A stretch of 64,000 bases of DNA from an uncultured Candidatus Poseidoniales archaeon (GTDB lineage: Archaea > Thermoplasmatota > Poseidoniia > Poseidoniales > Thalassarchaeaceae): assembly GCA_902625325.1 (NCBI GenBank), contig CACOAW010000002.1, forward strand, positions 1 to 64,000, in the 5' to 3' direction. Shown piece by piece: positions 37,837 to 47,988 of this stretch; the first letter of the stretch is position 1; each line of letters opens with the position of its first letter. The translations under genes were made by a program, and so were the position numbers. The notes beneath the pieces were generated by a model, which made no database searches, was not told the origin of the DNA, and worked only from the letters and a program-made list of their open reading frames with translations.

Positions 37837-40800
37837 ATGATGCACACCTCTCGACATCTTACTGACGATCGTGTATCTGGTAAGAAGAGCGGTTTAGCGA
37901 TTGTCGTGCTAATGCTCTTGAGCCTTCTTGCCACATTCTCACCGCAGGCTAGTGCGAGCGAAATTGTTCTGACCGACCCCATAGAAGTCGTCCAGAGCGG
38001 TGTTCACAATGATAGAATGATGTCCATGGATGCAGACTCATCTGGAAACGTCCACGTAGTTTGGAGCCGCAACACGAACCACCTCTACTACAAGATGCTA
38101 GATCCAAGGGGAGAGACGCTGATTGCCGAGACTCAAATCTCTGATCCAGGAGCCCATCGAGCCTGGCATCCAGACATTAGAGTGGACAATGATGACATGG
38201 TCCACGTTGTCTGGACGGATAAGGCAAGTCAGTACAAAATAATGTACACTCTATTGGATCCTTCATTGGACGATCAGAGCGGCGATGCGTCTCTGGACTC
38301 GGTACTTTCGGTGATTCCAGATGATTACGAGGTTGCAAACAATCCTCAGAACAGAGACTGGCCTGCGATAGACGTTGATTCTGAAAATAATCCACACATT
38401 GTATGGGAAGACTCGTTCGAACCACTGGAACTATACTATCAACAATCTCAGATTTACTACAAGATGATGTCAATTGATCACGTCGCTAGAATGGTAATAG
38501 TGGAGATTGACAGCACACTGTTGACCCCTATCCTTGGACAGAAGGGCCACCCAGATATCGCCGTTGACGTAAACGACTTCGTTCAGATAGTATGGGATGA
38601 TACTAGGGGCGGCCAAGTAGAGATGGTTGTCCCTATCGATACGTCTGGATCTATGAATGCAGAATGGGCTGACATGTGTGCTGTATTCTATGGAGGGAAC
38701 TTCGCGAGCGGCGGGTATTTCGTGGGCCTAAAGCCCATGCTCGTCAGCGCCAATATGAGTGTATACGAAACCCTATATGCACTAAGTGGCAATTGGCCAG
38801 CAGCAGCGACCAGTGGAAACTGTGCCGACGCTTACCAGACCGGAGGATCCGGGAGTCAGGGCCCGAGAAACACTCCTCTGGGTCCAGGAGACACCTCTGG
38901 AGGGATCAGAGAACTCACTGAGGTAGTTTACAACAACCAAGCGACCAACCTACCCGCTGATGGCGGTTACTACAGCGAGTTCTGGGGACCTGCGGCAACC
39001 TGGGCATGCCTATCCTACAGAGATGTCCAAGGTAGACAGGGACTTTCTGCAAACCCTCCAACATCACTGGACCACCGATGGAATGACAATGCCACGAGGG
39101 TTGTAATTCCAATCTCTGACGAAGGACCATACGGAGGGACACCGATGGACAATGACGATACGCAGAGCATCAATCAGGCCCACGACGCTTGTGTTTTGGC
39201 CCAGACAAAGCCATATCCTCTCTGGGCAGGCTCCGACACTTCTGTCGGAAGTTACATGCTCGATCTTGCCCAGTGCCCCGTCGGGTCAGGGCTGAACACT
39301 AGGTCATGCAGCGGGGCTACGACTCGAACAACTTCCGCAGAGGGCCAAATGTATCAGTTCCCAACAACCGCAGGCTCCTCATCGGAGCTCGAGATAATGG
39401 TAGAGGCAATGGTCTACTTAGCCACGAATAACTCTCGAGAGATCTACATGACTGTTCTAGACCCCCACTCGCTTCTAGAGAATCCATGGCCTGGTTGGAC
39501 TAGAGGCGATCCAGGTACAGAATCTAATCAGCAAGGAGGTTACTACACTGAGGATTTGGGCCCCTCAGAGGATGAACAGGGCTATGGACATCTGGTTGTT
39601 GTGAATGATACCCAAATTACAAACAACCCTGCTTACAGCCTACACCCCTCAATAGCAATAGACACATCAGGAAATACGCATCTCGCATGGCAAGATGGCC
39701 GACTGTATCCTGGCTGCTCAGGACCAACAGGTGGTATCGATATCGAAGGCGCCTACGAAATATACTACACCAGACTCAGACTAAGAGGTGCTGCAGAATG
39801 GGACGGAGTTCCCGAGGGCCTACCAGCATACGGGATTAAGCAAATCGCGTCAAGCGCGATTTCGAACTCCGAGCAATGCGAGGGTGCTAGTGACGAATTC
39901 CCTTTTGCGCCAAGCTCGGTAGCCCCCTCTATCCTGACCGACTCCTTCGACAATGTCCACCTGGCTTGGGTAGACTACAGCAATACTGAATGGCAGGAGA
40001 CAATTATGTATGCCAGACTAAACAATACCAACGAGGAGTACCCGCAGGGATTCCCATTGAATTCCGCAGCCTCTTCGGTACTAGACCCATGGGAGATACA
40101 AGAAGTCACCAACTGGTCTTCTGACAAGCTAGGCCCAGCACCCTGCCAGCCAGAGTGCAATACCGCCGACGGACACCATCTATTCCCTGACTTCAATCTC
40201 GATCGCGGTATGCCTCCTGCATTCGCCAACGATCTCGGTAGTGGAGCACATATCGGATGGTCAGATAAGAAGTGCGACTGGGACGGACAGAATGCGAACA
40301 AGTGGACTCTTTGCTACGTTCACGTGCTGACTGGCCTTGTGGATCTCTCACTGGCCTGTGACGAGAAGATACAGGGAAATCCGAATATTGAGGGATACCC
40401 GTATGATTGCCCTTCAGACGCTGAGACATTCTACCATACCATCCAGCCGGGAGAACTTACAACGTTCAACATCACAATTGCCAATCCCACCCCAGGGCCC
40501 GCGGAATTAGTTCAGGATACGTTCACCATAACGATGGAGGGCGTTCCAAATAACTGGACTGCAACACTATTCTACACGACTAACAATACCCCTATTTTTG
40601 ACTCAACTAAGATTTTCCTCGAGGGCGGAGCCATAGATCCCCTCTACCTGAGAGTCAGAACACCCACAATCTATCAGGCCAAGAGCGACGAACTTGCGCA
40701 GATAAGCATCATCGCAACGTCCCAAAAGGACCCCGCTATCCGCAACAAGTTAACCTTGCTAACTCTGATGGATGTTGTCCATGGAATAGAACTCGATACG

Positions 40801-43089
40801 AGCCATTTCCAAGTAGATGTTGAGCAGGGCAAATCGGCGGTCTTCTCAATTTCGATCAAGAACACTGGAAACGTATTCGATACGTTCGCGTTTTACGACC
40901 CGGCTACACTGGATGGACAAAACGAGTGGTCACTTCCGTTTGGATGGGGAATAGACTTCCCACTGTCGCTATCCTTGGATCCCGGTCAATCCGTAACTAG
41001 GAATCTGAAGGTCAGTGTCCCTGAATCGCAGGACCCCGGCACCTTCGCCATATACCTGAAGGGATGGTCAACCGGAGAGCCTGTCTTATCTGTCGATAGG
41101 GGGACATTCGATGTACTAGAGTTATGGATAAACGTCTCCATTAGGACAACTGGGAACATCGTATTCGATATCGGGGATACAAAACTATACGTTCTTCCCG
41201 GGGAATGTGCCAGATTCCCTGTTCAGGTAAACAAGTACTTTACTCCAGGGAGTCTAGTTTTCACGACTCCCGGCGCACCGATGGAGAGGCCAGAAGAGGC
41301 AGATATCAACTCATGGAGGTTCGATCACTGGACAGTAGACTTGGACTTCTCAGAATGGCCAGGCGGATCTTCATCTGCTGATCAGGACATCTACTGGGCA
41401 AATGTAGGTAACACATACACAGTCACAGCCGAGATGTGCTCTCCGTTCAATGCAACCGCTGGAATTGGGGAATCTGTCACAGTCCGCGCGCACCTGGATG
41501 GCTCCCCTAAAGTTCGTGACTCTGTGCTAATTCTGACTAATGTTGTTCAGAGATACGAACTAGAATCCTCAGTGCCTGAGACTATACTGGACCTATACCC
41601 CGGGCAGTCCTACCAAATGAACACCACAATCTCCAACCTAGGAAACGGCCAAGACAGGTTCGATGTCACAATCGAGTCCATAATAGACGATAAAGGAGCG
41701 GCTCACGTTTGGGACATATACATCGCGAGGATATTATTCGAGGAATTGAACAGAGACGAATCACAGACCGTCCCAATTTACATCAACGTTCCAGTTCAGA
41801 CCCTAGCCGGTGATTACACAATCACATTCAACGTCCTGAGTGAGGAGCCTTATGAGGGGACTAGGGTTCAGGATCAGGTGGTACTCAGGGCTACCATAAT
41901 CGAGTTCCACGATATGCAAATTTCTCTGGATCCATTGGTGGAGAGCAAAATCAAGACCACGGCCCCAAGCAGAATCGTAAGATACACCCTCAATGTCACG
42001 AATTATGGAAACGTAGCTGATCAGCCTACGATCCACAACCACACATACGATGATGTGAATAAAATCTGGTCCGTGAGTCCGGGCCTGGGTTCTCTCAGCA
42101 CATGGGAAATAGACTACGCTCTCTTGGAAGGGTTCGGTGGCGAGTTCCCGCTTGAGAAGCCATGCGTAGAACTCAAAGTCGAAGAGGAGAACCAAATCAA
42201 CCAGCAAATCTCCCAGGGAGAAGGGCCCGACTATTGCTATGTAACCGCAGGAAACACGATCACACTTCCCGTGATGGAGCCCTATACTACTCTGCAACTA
42301 GTTGTCATTGTCACCGTGGCTCCCGATGCATCGCTGGTCGACAGAAATCTCGGAATCAAGGTCCTGTCCATGCACGGGTCTTCCGACGAGGGCGGTGATT
42401 TCGATGAGACTGAAGTTTGGACCGACTCGTGCACATTGGATAGCAACTCTGACGGAATCCCCGACAATCCCGCTCCTGATTGCGATACGAATGAGCAGGT
42501 CCTCGAGATGCGCCTTAGAGCCCCTGATCTAGTTCTAGAGAGCGTAGTGGCTCCAGACAGAGAAGCCGCGATTGGAGAGATGCTCTCTGTTAACGTAATC
42601 ATCACAAATAGAGGAAACGCACACGCTGCGGACGTCAACATCATCCTTTGCAAGGATCAGTCCGAATCTGATATCAAGAGGAATGGATGCACGGAGGAGA
42701 ATATCGTCTACAGACAGATTGTAAATGCTATTATGCCAATAGGGCAGTCCGAATCAGATCTATCTGACCCGATCACTCTGCTGTACATGGTCGAAGCCGG
42801 CAACCACGATGTCGTAGTCGTAGTAGATCCTGATAACAATATCGTGGAAACCGACGAGAGTAACAACATCGAGAAGATAGGGAATATGAAATCTCCTCTC
42901 GGAGCGATCGATGTAGGCAGAGAGATTGTAGTTAGATACTCTGTTCCGGTTATTATCATAGGCGCAACCTTCTCCCTATTCGGAGTCGCAGGCTTCGTAA
43001 TCTGGGGAAGGAGGGTCGAGGCACTCGCTAGATTCTCAGAACTGAGCAGTCTATTGCCAGGTTCAGATGATGATGACCTAGTGTTCTGA
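37837..43089 (+). CDS. Giant secreted/membrane-anchored surface protein: signal peptide, beta-propeller-like repeats with VWA-like segment, Ig/CARDB-like domains, C-terminal TM
   Basis: Signal peptide GLAIVVLMLLSLLATFSPQASAS; repeated NVHVVW/NPHIVW/NTHLAW blades; PIDTSGSMNAEW MIDAS-like motif; C-terminal CARDB-like DLVLESVVAPDREAAIGEMLSVNVIITNRGNAHA; TM VPVIIIGATFSLFGVAGFVIWGRR. ATG 37837 preferred over ORF start 37621. Confidence 0.85.
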   Translation: MMHTSRHLTDDRVSGKKSGLAIVVLMLLSLLATFSPQASASEIVLTDPIEVVQSGVHNDRMMSMDADSSGNVHVVWSRNTNHLYYKMLDPRGETLIAETQISDPGAHRAWHPDIRVDNDDMVHVVWTDKASQYKIMYTLLDPSLDDQSGDASLDSVLSVIPDDYEVANNPQNRDWPAIDVDSENNPHIVWEDSFEPLELYYQQSQIYYKMMSIDHVARMVIVEIDSTLLTPILGQKGHPDIAVDVNDFVQIVWDDTRGGQVEMVVPIDTSGSMNAEWADMCAVFYGGNFASGGYFVGLKPMLVSANMSVYETLYALSGNWPAAATSGNCADAYQTGGSGSQGPRNTPLGPGDTSGGIRELTEVVYNNQATNLPADGGYYSEFWGPAATWACLSYRDVQGRQGLSANPPTSLDHRWNDNATRVVIPISDEGPYGGTPMDNDDTQSINQAHDACVLAQTKPYPLWAGSDTSVGSYMLDLAQCPVGSGLNTRSCSGATTRTTSAEGQMYQFPTTAGSSSELEIMVEAMVYLATNNSREIYMTVLDPHSLLENPWPGWTRGDPGTESNQQGGYYTEDLGPSEDEQGYGHLVVVNDTQITNNPAYSLHPSIAIDTSGNTHLAWQDGRLYPGCSGPTGGIDIEGAYEIYYTRLRLRGAAEWDGVPEGLPAYGIKQIASSAISNSEQCEGASDEFPFAPSSVAPSILTDSFDNVHLAWVDYSNTEWQETIMYARLNNTNEEYPQGFPLNSAASSVLDPWEIQEVTNWSSDKLGPAPCQPECNTADGHHLFPDFNLDRGMPPAFANDLGSGAHIGWSDKKCDWDGQNANKWTLCYVHVLTGLVDLSLACDEKIQGNPNIEGYPYDCPSDAETFYHTIQPGELTTFNITIANPTPGPAELVQDTFTITMEGVPNNWTATLFYTTNNTPIFDSTKIFLEGGAIDPLYLRVRTPTIYQAKSDELAQISIIATSQKDPAIRNKLTLLTLMDVVHGIELDTSHFQVDVEQGKSAVFSISIKNTGNVFDTFAFYDPATLDGQNEWSLPFGWGIDFPLSLSLDPGQSVTRNLKVSVPESQDPGTFAIYLKGWSTGEPVLSVDRGTFDVLELWINVSIRTTGNIVFDIGDTKLYVLPGECARFPVQVNKYFTPGSLVFTTPGAPMERPEEADINSWRFDHWTVDLDFSEWPGGSSSADQDIYWANVGNTYTVTAEMCSPFNATAGIGESVTVRAHLDGSPKVRDSVLILTNVVQRYELESSVPETILDLYPGQSYQMNTTISNLGNGQDRFDVTIESIIDDKGAAHVWDIYIARILFEELNRDESQTVPIYINVPVQTLAGDYTITFNVLSEEPYEGTRVQDQVVLRATIIEFHDMQISLDPLVESKIKTTAPSRIVRYTLNVTNYGNVADQPTIHNHTYDDVNKIWSVSPGLGSLSTWEIDYALLEGFGGEFPLEKPCVELKVEEENQINQQISQGEGPDYCYVTAGNTITLPVMEPYTTLQLVVIVTVAPDASLVDRNLGIKVLSMHGSSDEGGDFDETEVWTDSCTLDSNSDGIPDNPAPDCDTNEQVLEMRLRAPDLVLESVVAPDREAAIGEMLSVNVIITNRGNAHAADVNIILCKDQSESDIKRNGCTEENIVYRQIVNAIMPIGQSESDLSDPITLLYMVEAGNHDVVVVVDPDNNIVETDESNNIEKIGNMKSPLGAIDVGREIVVRYSVPVIIIGATFSLFGVAGFVIWGRRVEALARFSELSSLLPGSDDDDLVF

Positions 43090-43095
43090 GGTCTA

Positions 43096-43827
43096 CTACT
43101 TCGCCATCCACCATGGAAGTGGCATTGACTCCCTGCCAGAGACAAAGGAACCAGAACTCGTCGCGAAATCCCTCATTAGTTTCTCTCTCAAAGCATCCAT
43201 CATCTTCTCAGCATGCATTGATTGTATCCTCATACCTTGGGAGAAAGCATCCAAGTCCAACGGTCTCCTAGGGTTCCTCATCATGGCGTGTGCAAGCTGC
43301 CTCTCTTCGTAAGATTCGAAGCCCCTTTCCAGACTTGGAGAGACCTTGTGCATGACTTGCTGATGAAGCGCGATTATCGAATCCCTCTGCCTGTCAACAC
43401 TCTCCAACGCCGCATCCAACTCTGACAAAATCCCCATCGCATCTACTATCGGCAGGCTCTTTCTGGAACTAATCCTGCCCAAAACACTCTCCAGGTTTTC
43501 AGGAAGACCTCCGGAAAAGCTCACCCCTCGAGGCATCTTCCTATGCTCGGCCCTGAAAAGGTCGGGCCCCAAATCCAGACGAATCGAGAACGACTGATTG
43601 ACTCTGTACACTTTTTTGGGGGGGCCGCCCTTGTCCGACTTCTTCATTTCCGAATCTACGAATCCAGCTTCCTCCAGAACCTTGAGGTGTTTTACAACCG
43701 CCTGTTGGCTGACATCAAGCAACTCAGAGAGTTGCAATGGGTAGTGAGGCTCCTTTACCAGATGTCTGAGAATTGACCTCCTAGTAGGATTCTCTAGAAT
43801 ACTCAGAGACTCATCGAAGCCTACCAC
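43096..43827 (-). CDS. ArsR-like winged-helix transcriptional regulator
   Basis: ILENPTRRSILRHLVKEPHYPLQLSELLDVSQQAVVKHLKVLEEAGFV helix-turn-helix; KKVYRVNQSFSIRLDLGP. Confidence 0.83.
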   Translation of the reverse strand: MVGFDESLSILENPTRRSILRHLVKEPHYPLQLSELLDVSQQAVVKHLKVLEEAGFVDSEMKKSDKGGPPKKVYRVNQSFSIRLDLGPDLFRAEHRKMPRGVSFSGGLPENLESVLGRISSRKSLPIVDAMGILSELDAALESVDRQRDSIIALHQQVMHKVSPSLERGFESYEERQLAHAMMRNPRRPLDLDAFSQGMRIQSMHAEKMMDALREKLMRDFATSSGSFVSGRESMPLPWWMAK

Positions 43828-43907
43828 TACTTACCAACTCGAGGTTGGGTAGCCAACGTCCTCTAAAAACCCAATCTAGGATTTATTGTGACCATATGCG
43901 GTTCAGT

Positions 43908-44648
43908 TCATCCCTCGTCCCACGATTTCCATGACTCGCCATCCTTCTCGTTTGAAGCATCAGTAGAGATAGTAGACGGGGGTTGTTGATTGGTATCTAA
44001 GAACGGATTAGGCGCCTCTGGAGGCGTCTGATTGCCCTCCATATCACTTTGGGCGTTTCCTATTATGACACGACCGTCGTCAATTATTACGAATTGGTCC
44101 GGCATCTTCTTTTTGTCAGTCCATACCATGATTGCTAGTACAAATCCAACCAGGCCAATCGGGGAACCCAAGCAACAGCCTACGTAGAACAAGTAAGTCC
44201 AGATGATTCCGCTCAATTTGTTCGCAGAATCCTCATCGTCAACAAGCCATAGCGTGGTCGTACCAAGATTCTCTAATGTGTACTCTCCTCCGATATTCTC
44301 GAAGACTCTTACAACAGAAAATGAAGTCCCATTTCGCTCATCATAACGATCAAACTCAAGCGCTCTAGCCCCTCTACCCGGCAATTCGTTACCCTGACTG
44401 TCTGTCAATATCAGATCTGCATCGGGGGAGCCGTCGTCGGACACCCTAAGTGCCGAGACCAAAATAGAGCTCTCTATCTCGAACGTAATCGAATCACCTG
44501 GTTCCAGTTTCACTAGAGAATTATTCTCTGGATTGTACAACTCGTTGTAGTCGTCGAATACCTGCCACAAAGAAATCACGGCCATCAGTAGTAGGGCTGC
44601 GGAGGAGGCGGTGGTGATTCTGGCCCAAGCCCTCTTCTTGTCGGTCAC
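43908..44648 (-). CDS. Membrane protein of unknown function, two TM segments
   Basis: N-terminal TM ASSAALLLMAVISLWQVF, extracellular beta-rich region, second TM WTYLFYVGCCLGSPIGLVGFVLAIMVW, acidic tail. Confidence 0.65.
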   Translation of the reverse strand: MTDKKRAWARITTASSAALLLMAVISLWQVFDDYNELYNPENNSLVKLEPGDSITFEIESSILVSALRVSDDGSPDADLILTDSQGNELPGRGARALEFDRYDERNGTSFSVVRVFENIGGEYTLENLGTTTLWLVDDEDSANKLSGIIWTYLFYVGCCLGSPIGLVGFVLAIMVWTDKKKMPDQFVIIDDGRVIIGNAQSDMEGNQTPPEAPNPFLDTNQQPPSTISTDASNEKDGESWKSWDEG

Positions 44649-44684
44649 AACCCTCCCTCAGGGCACTCATCTATCAGGCTTTTT

Positions 44685-45791
44685 TCAGTAAGTTATGCCC
44701 ATTGTGGCAAGCTTCTCTGGAAGGTAAGTATCAGTGACGAAGTCTAGACCGTACTTTGCCAGAGACTGCTGCTCCGCTTTTTTCCCTATTTCTTGCATTA
44801 GTTGGATCTGCTCTTGCCACCAACCAGTTGCGAATCTTGGGTCACTCAATTCCGCCTCCAGTGCATTCAAGTCCTGTTTTGTCAAATCGTCACTTGGAAG
44901 GTCGTAGGCTAGTATATCATCGGCTGTTATTCCTAGATATGTTGCCTCCTTAGTGGCCAAGTATTCTGAGATATGAGCAGTTTTGATTGCTCCATAGGCT
45001 ATGCTAGCATAGATCCTGAATGACCAGGGATCACAGTCTGCGAAGACCAATATTGGCTTGTTCCATTCATCGCTCATTCTTCTCATAATTCTCCTAGTGG
45101 ACCTTGCCGGCTGGCCCTTTAGATGGACCAGAGCGCACCTCGCCTCCTCATCGAAACCATTCTCTACCAGCCTGTCGAACATTCCCCCAGTTTCTATTGC
45201 CATTACGAAGTCGACATCCTCTTCCACCATCCTAAGCTTCTCTGACTCTACGTTATACGGAACCCCGTATCCTGAATCGCCTACGTCGTCTCTACAGTTA
45301 ATCCTCATCCAGTCTCCTCTACGATTCCTCTCCTCAAAGGTGACGTTGCCGATGATTCTCGCACCGTCCTCCTCAGGCCTCAGACCGAAGTCCTCTCTCA
45401 GACACTTCGTTACTATCTCCAGGTCCTCAGATACCCCATTGCTTTCGTTCTGACTAGAGAATTTTCCATGCCCCCACCCTTCAGAAATGTAGTACATTTC
45501 CCTAAGTGTGGAGGTTTTTCCATCAGAGATCATTCCTTCAACGAACTCTGAAATGTGCAGTGCCCTCAGGAGTTGTCTGGCAGAACCAAGAGATGTCGCG
45601 TCTCTAACCGTCTTCTTCTTCCCGTACTTGTATACTCCTAGCTTCTTGTCGAACCCTATGTTTGACTTCGATCTCACTGGCAGGGTCATTGTAGGAGGGT
45701 TACCTTTCATCATTTTATCATGCATTTCCGAAGCAACCCCATGCAAAGCATCAATCACCTCTTCCTTCGTTTTTTGTCTATCCATTGTCAC
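44685..45791 (-). CDS. top6A: DNA topoisomerase VI subunit A
   Basis: SARQLLRALHISEFVEGMISDGKTSTLREMYYISEGW (catalytic Tyr region), FVMAIETGGMFDRL, PILVFADCDPWSFRIYASIAYGAIKTAHIS. Confidence 0.96.
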   Translation of the reverse strand: MTMDRQKTKEEVIDALHGVASEMHDKMMKGNPPTMTLPVRSKSNIGFDKKLGVYKYGKKKTVRDATSLGSARQLLRALHISEFVEGMISDGKTSTLREMYYISEGWGHGKFSSQNESNGVSEDLEIVTKCLREDFGLRPEEDGARIIGNVTFEERNRRGDWMRINCRDDVGDSGYGVPYNVESEKLRMVEEDVDFVMAIETGGMFDRLVENGFDEEARCALVHLKGQPARSTRRIMRRMSDEWNKPILVFADCDPWSFRIYASIAYGAIKTAHISEYLATKEATYLGITADDILAYDLPSDDLTKQDLNALEAELSDPRFATGWWQEQIQLMQEIGKKAEQQSLAKYGLDFVTDTYLPEKLATMGITY

Positions 45792-47875
45792 TCGTCCACC
45801 TCCATTCCATCTTTAGTTGTGAAATCACCAAACAGGCTTGTCTGCCCCTCAACCAGGGGCCGAGCCTGGGATGCTTCACTATCCTCGGCTCTCTCTTTCA
45901 GTTGGGGGATTGTCTCTTTGGGTTGCCCCAACTCCGCCTCGGCCGCTTCCAGTGCTTCTGATTTCCTCAATTCCTCCAGCAACTTCTCATCAATCTTGGA
46001 CGCACCTATGACTTCTCCATTACCTCTGTAGAATATCTCTGCATCGCTCCATTCTCCCTTTCTCAAACCAGAAACTCCGAAGTGTATTGTCGTGGCAGTT
46101 CCCGGATTCAATGTATCCAGCCTCCATGCCCATAGTCCCTTGGCCTGCTTGGCACCGCCTAGGGGGTTATCGGAAATTGCAGTTCCATCTCCTTCCGGCC
46201 ATTTTGCTAGAATGGTGTACGCTCTTGCTCTAGCCGTGTAGTTGTATATTGTTATGGAGCAAGTGGCTAAGCCCTTCTCATCATCCCAACCCATCTCCTC
46301 TTCGCAGAAAACTGCATCCATTATTCTGGTAATTATAGGTGCTAGATCAGGCTCATCCCTAGATAGGATTTCTGAGGATTTCTTCGAGATTTCTGGGAGA
46401 ATTATGTTAATCAGCTCAAATTTCTCCCTTGCTTTCTTCCTCTGGGAACTCTTCTTCAGATGGCCCTTAAGCCCTCTTCCAACCTCAAGCATGGCTAGCC
46501 TAATCTCTTCGAACACCTCTTCGTTGTCGGAAACAGCCTCCTTGGCTTCGCTGGTGAACTGGACATTAGTAGAGGCTAGATGGATTAGCACTGCTGCAGG
46601 GCCCTTTGGAATACCTTTTCCTCCGGGATGGTCTAAGCCATATCTCTTCCAGTCAACCGCCTCAAGCGCCTTCGTGAGGAGGCAACCTCCTTGTTGATAC
46701 ATCAGGGGGACCCTATTTGCAAATCTTAGGACCTCGATTGGTCCGTCAGCACTAAGATCTCCACCAAAGACCAAGCCAACCTCAATCTGATACGGGTTTC
46801 CTTGAGTTACCTTCGGGTTTCTGGTAATTGTTGATGCAAACCTGGAGTCGATTGCCTTCGAAAGACCCTTTTTGATTAGGAGGTCCTCTATAGGAGAAAG
46901 ACAATCCGTGGGCGGTGAGAGTAACTTCACCCTCCTGAATGCGTTGATCATTCTTTGTGCATCATCTCCGGATATCCTCTTCGGGCTCCTCCCCTCATCT
47001 AATCCGGATTGATCTAAGATTTCTCGTGCCGCCCTCATGCTGACCCCCGAGAAGTTGTGCCGCAGGAAGGATGTCATTTTCCTCTCCTCGGCTTCTCTTA
47101 GCATCCTCTGTAGAGAACCTAGTTGAATTCCATGAGGGTGAGGCTTGATCTCGCTAACCACCCGTGGGAGCCTATCTGTGGTTCTCTGCCATTCGTCCTC
47201 TTCAATTGTGCTGCCATCCCTGTCTCGAACAATCAGTGAGATACTTGCATGAGGGTTGACAATAGAGGTCATCCTTAGGTACTGATGGACGGATTGTCTA
47301 CCTCTCTGGTACTTTGCCCTCATCTCTGTCTCTATCTTCAACCCATGAGGAACCGGCTCACTGGTTTTTTCGTCTAACCATATATCTCTATTTTCTCCTG
47401 ATTTGGTTGCTTTGTTTCTGCGAGTGTCTATTCCAAGCTCCACAAAAACTGCAGAGGAATCTCTGGAAATTTTGGAAATAACCTTCGTCTTTGATCCAGC
47501 CGTCAATTGACCGTACATCACAACTCCCGTGATTCCTATTCCTTGCTGACCCCTTGTCTGCCTAATTGCATGGAATCTTGATCCCAGAAGGAATTTCCCG
47601 AAAACGTTCTCGATGTCTTCTCGCGGTATCCCTGGTCCGTTATCTCGGGTAATCAGCCTCAGCCTATCCCCCTTCAATCTCTGAATTTCTACTCTGATCT
47701 CTGGAAGTATCCTCGACTCTTCGCAAGCATCCAGCGAATTGTCCACAGCCTCCTTCACAGCGGTAATTATTGATCTTTGAAGAGTATCGAATCCAAGGAA
47801 ATGTTTGTTCTTCTCGAAGAACTCACTTATCGAGATCTGTTTTTGTTTGCTGGCGAGTCTTTCTGCTGGGTCCAT
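45788..47875 (-). CDS. top6B: DNA topoisomerase VI subunit B
   Basis: ISEFFEKNKHFLGFDTLQRSIITAVKEAVDNSLDACEE, ITRDNGPGIPREDIENVFGKFLLGSRFHAIRQTRGQQGIGITGVVMYGQLT; 4-nt overlap with top6A. ORF extends to 47962 but ATG 47875 (MDPAERLA) preferred. Confidence 0.96.
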   Translation of the reverse strand: MDPAERLASKQKQISISEFFEKNKHFLGFDTLQRSIITAVKEAVDNSLDACEESRILPEIRVEIQRLKGDRLRLITRDNGPGIPREDIENVFGKFLLGSRFHAIRQTRGQQGIGITGVVMYGQLTAGSKTKVISKISRDSSAVFVELGIDTRRNKATKSGENRDIWLDEKTSEPVPHGLKIETEMRAKYQRGRQSVHQYLRMTSIVNPHASISLIVRDRDGSTIEEDEWQRTTDRLPRVVSEIKPHPHGIQLGSLQRMLREAEERKMTSFLRHNFSGVSMRAAREILDQSGLDEGRSPKRISGDDAQRMINAFRRVKLLSPPTDCLSPIEDLLIKKGLSKAIDSRFASTITRNPKVTQGNPYQIEVGLVFGGDLSADGPIEVLRFANRVPLMYQQGGCLLTKALEAVDWKRYGLDHPGGKGIPKGPAAVLIHLASTNVQFTSEAKEAVSDNEEVFEEIRLAMLEVGRGLKGHLKKSSQRKKAREKFELINIILPEISKKSSEILSRDEPDLAPIITRIMDAVFCEEEMGWDDEKGLATCSITIYNYTARARAYTILAKWPEGDGTAISDNPLGGAKQAKGLWAWRLDTLNPGTATTIHFGVSGLRKGEWSDAEIFYRGNGEVIGASKIDEKLLEELRKSEALEAAEAELGQPKETIPQLKERAEDSEASQARPLVEGQTSLFGDFTTKDGMEVDE

Positions 47876-47988
47876 CTTATACCACCACCAAGTCCTCCCT
47901 TGTCCGACTGACGAGGGGCTTGCAAGGTAGCCTATGCCCGAAACGAGAACGCTATTGAACAATGCCCCACTCCTAGGGAGAACCTGTA

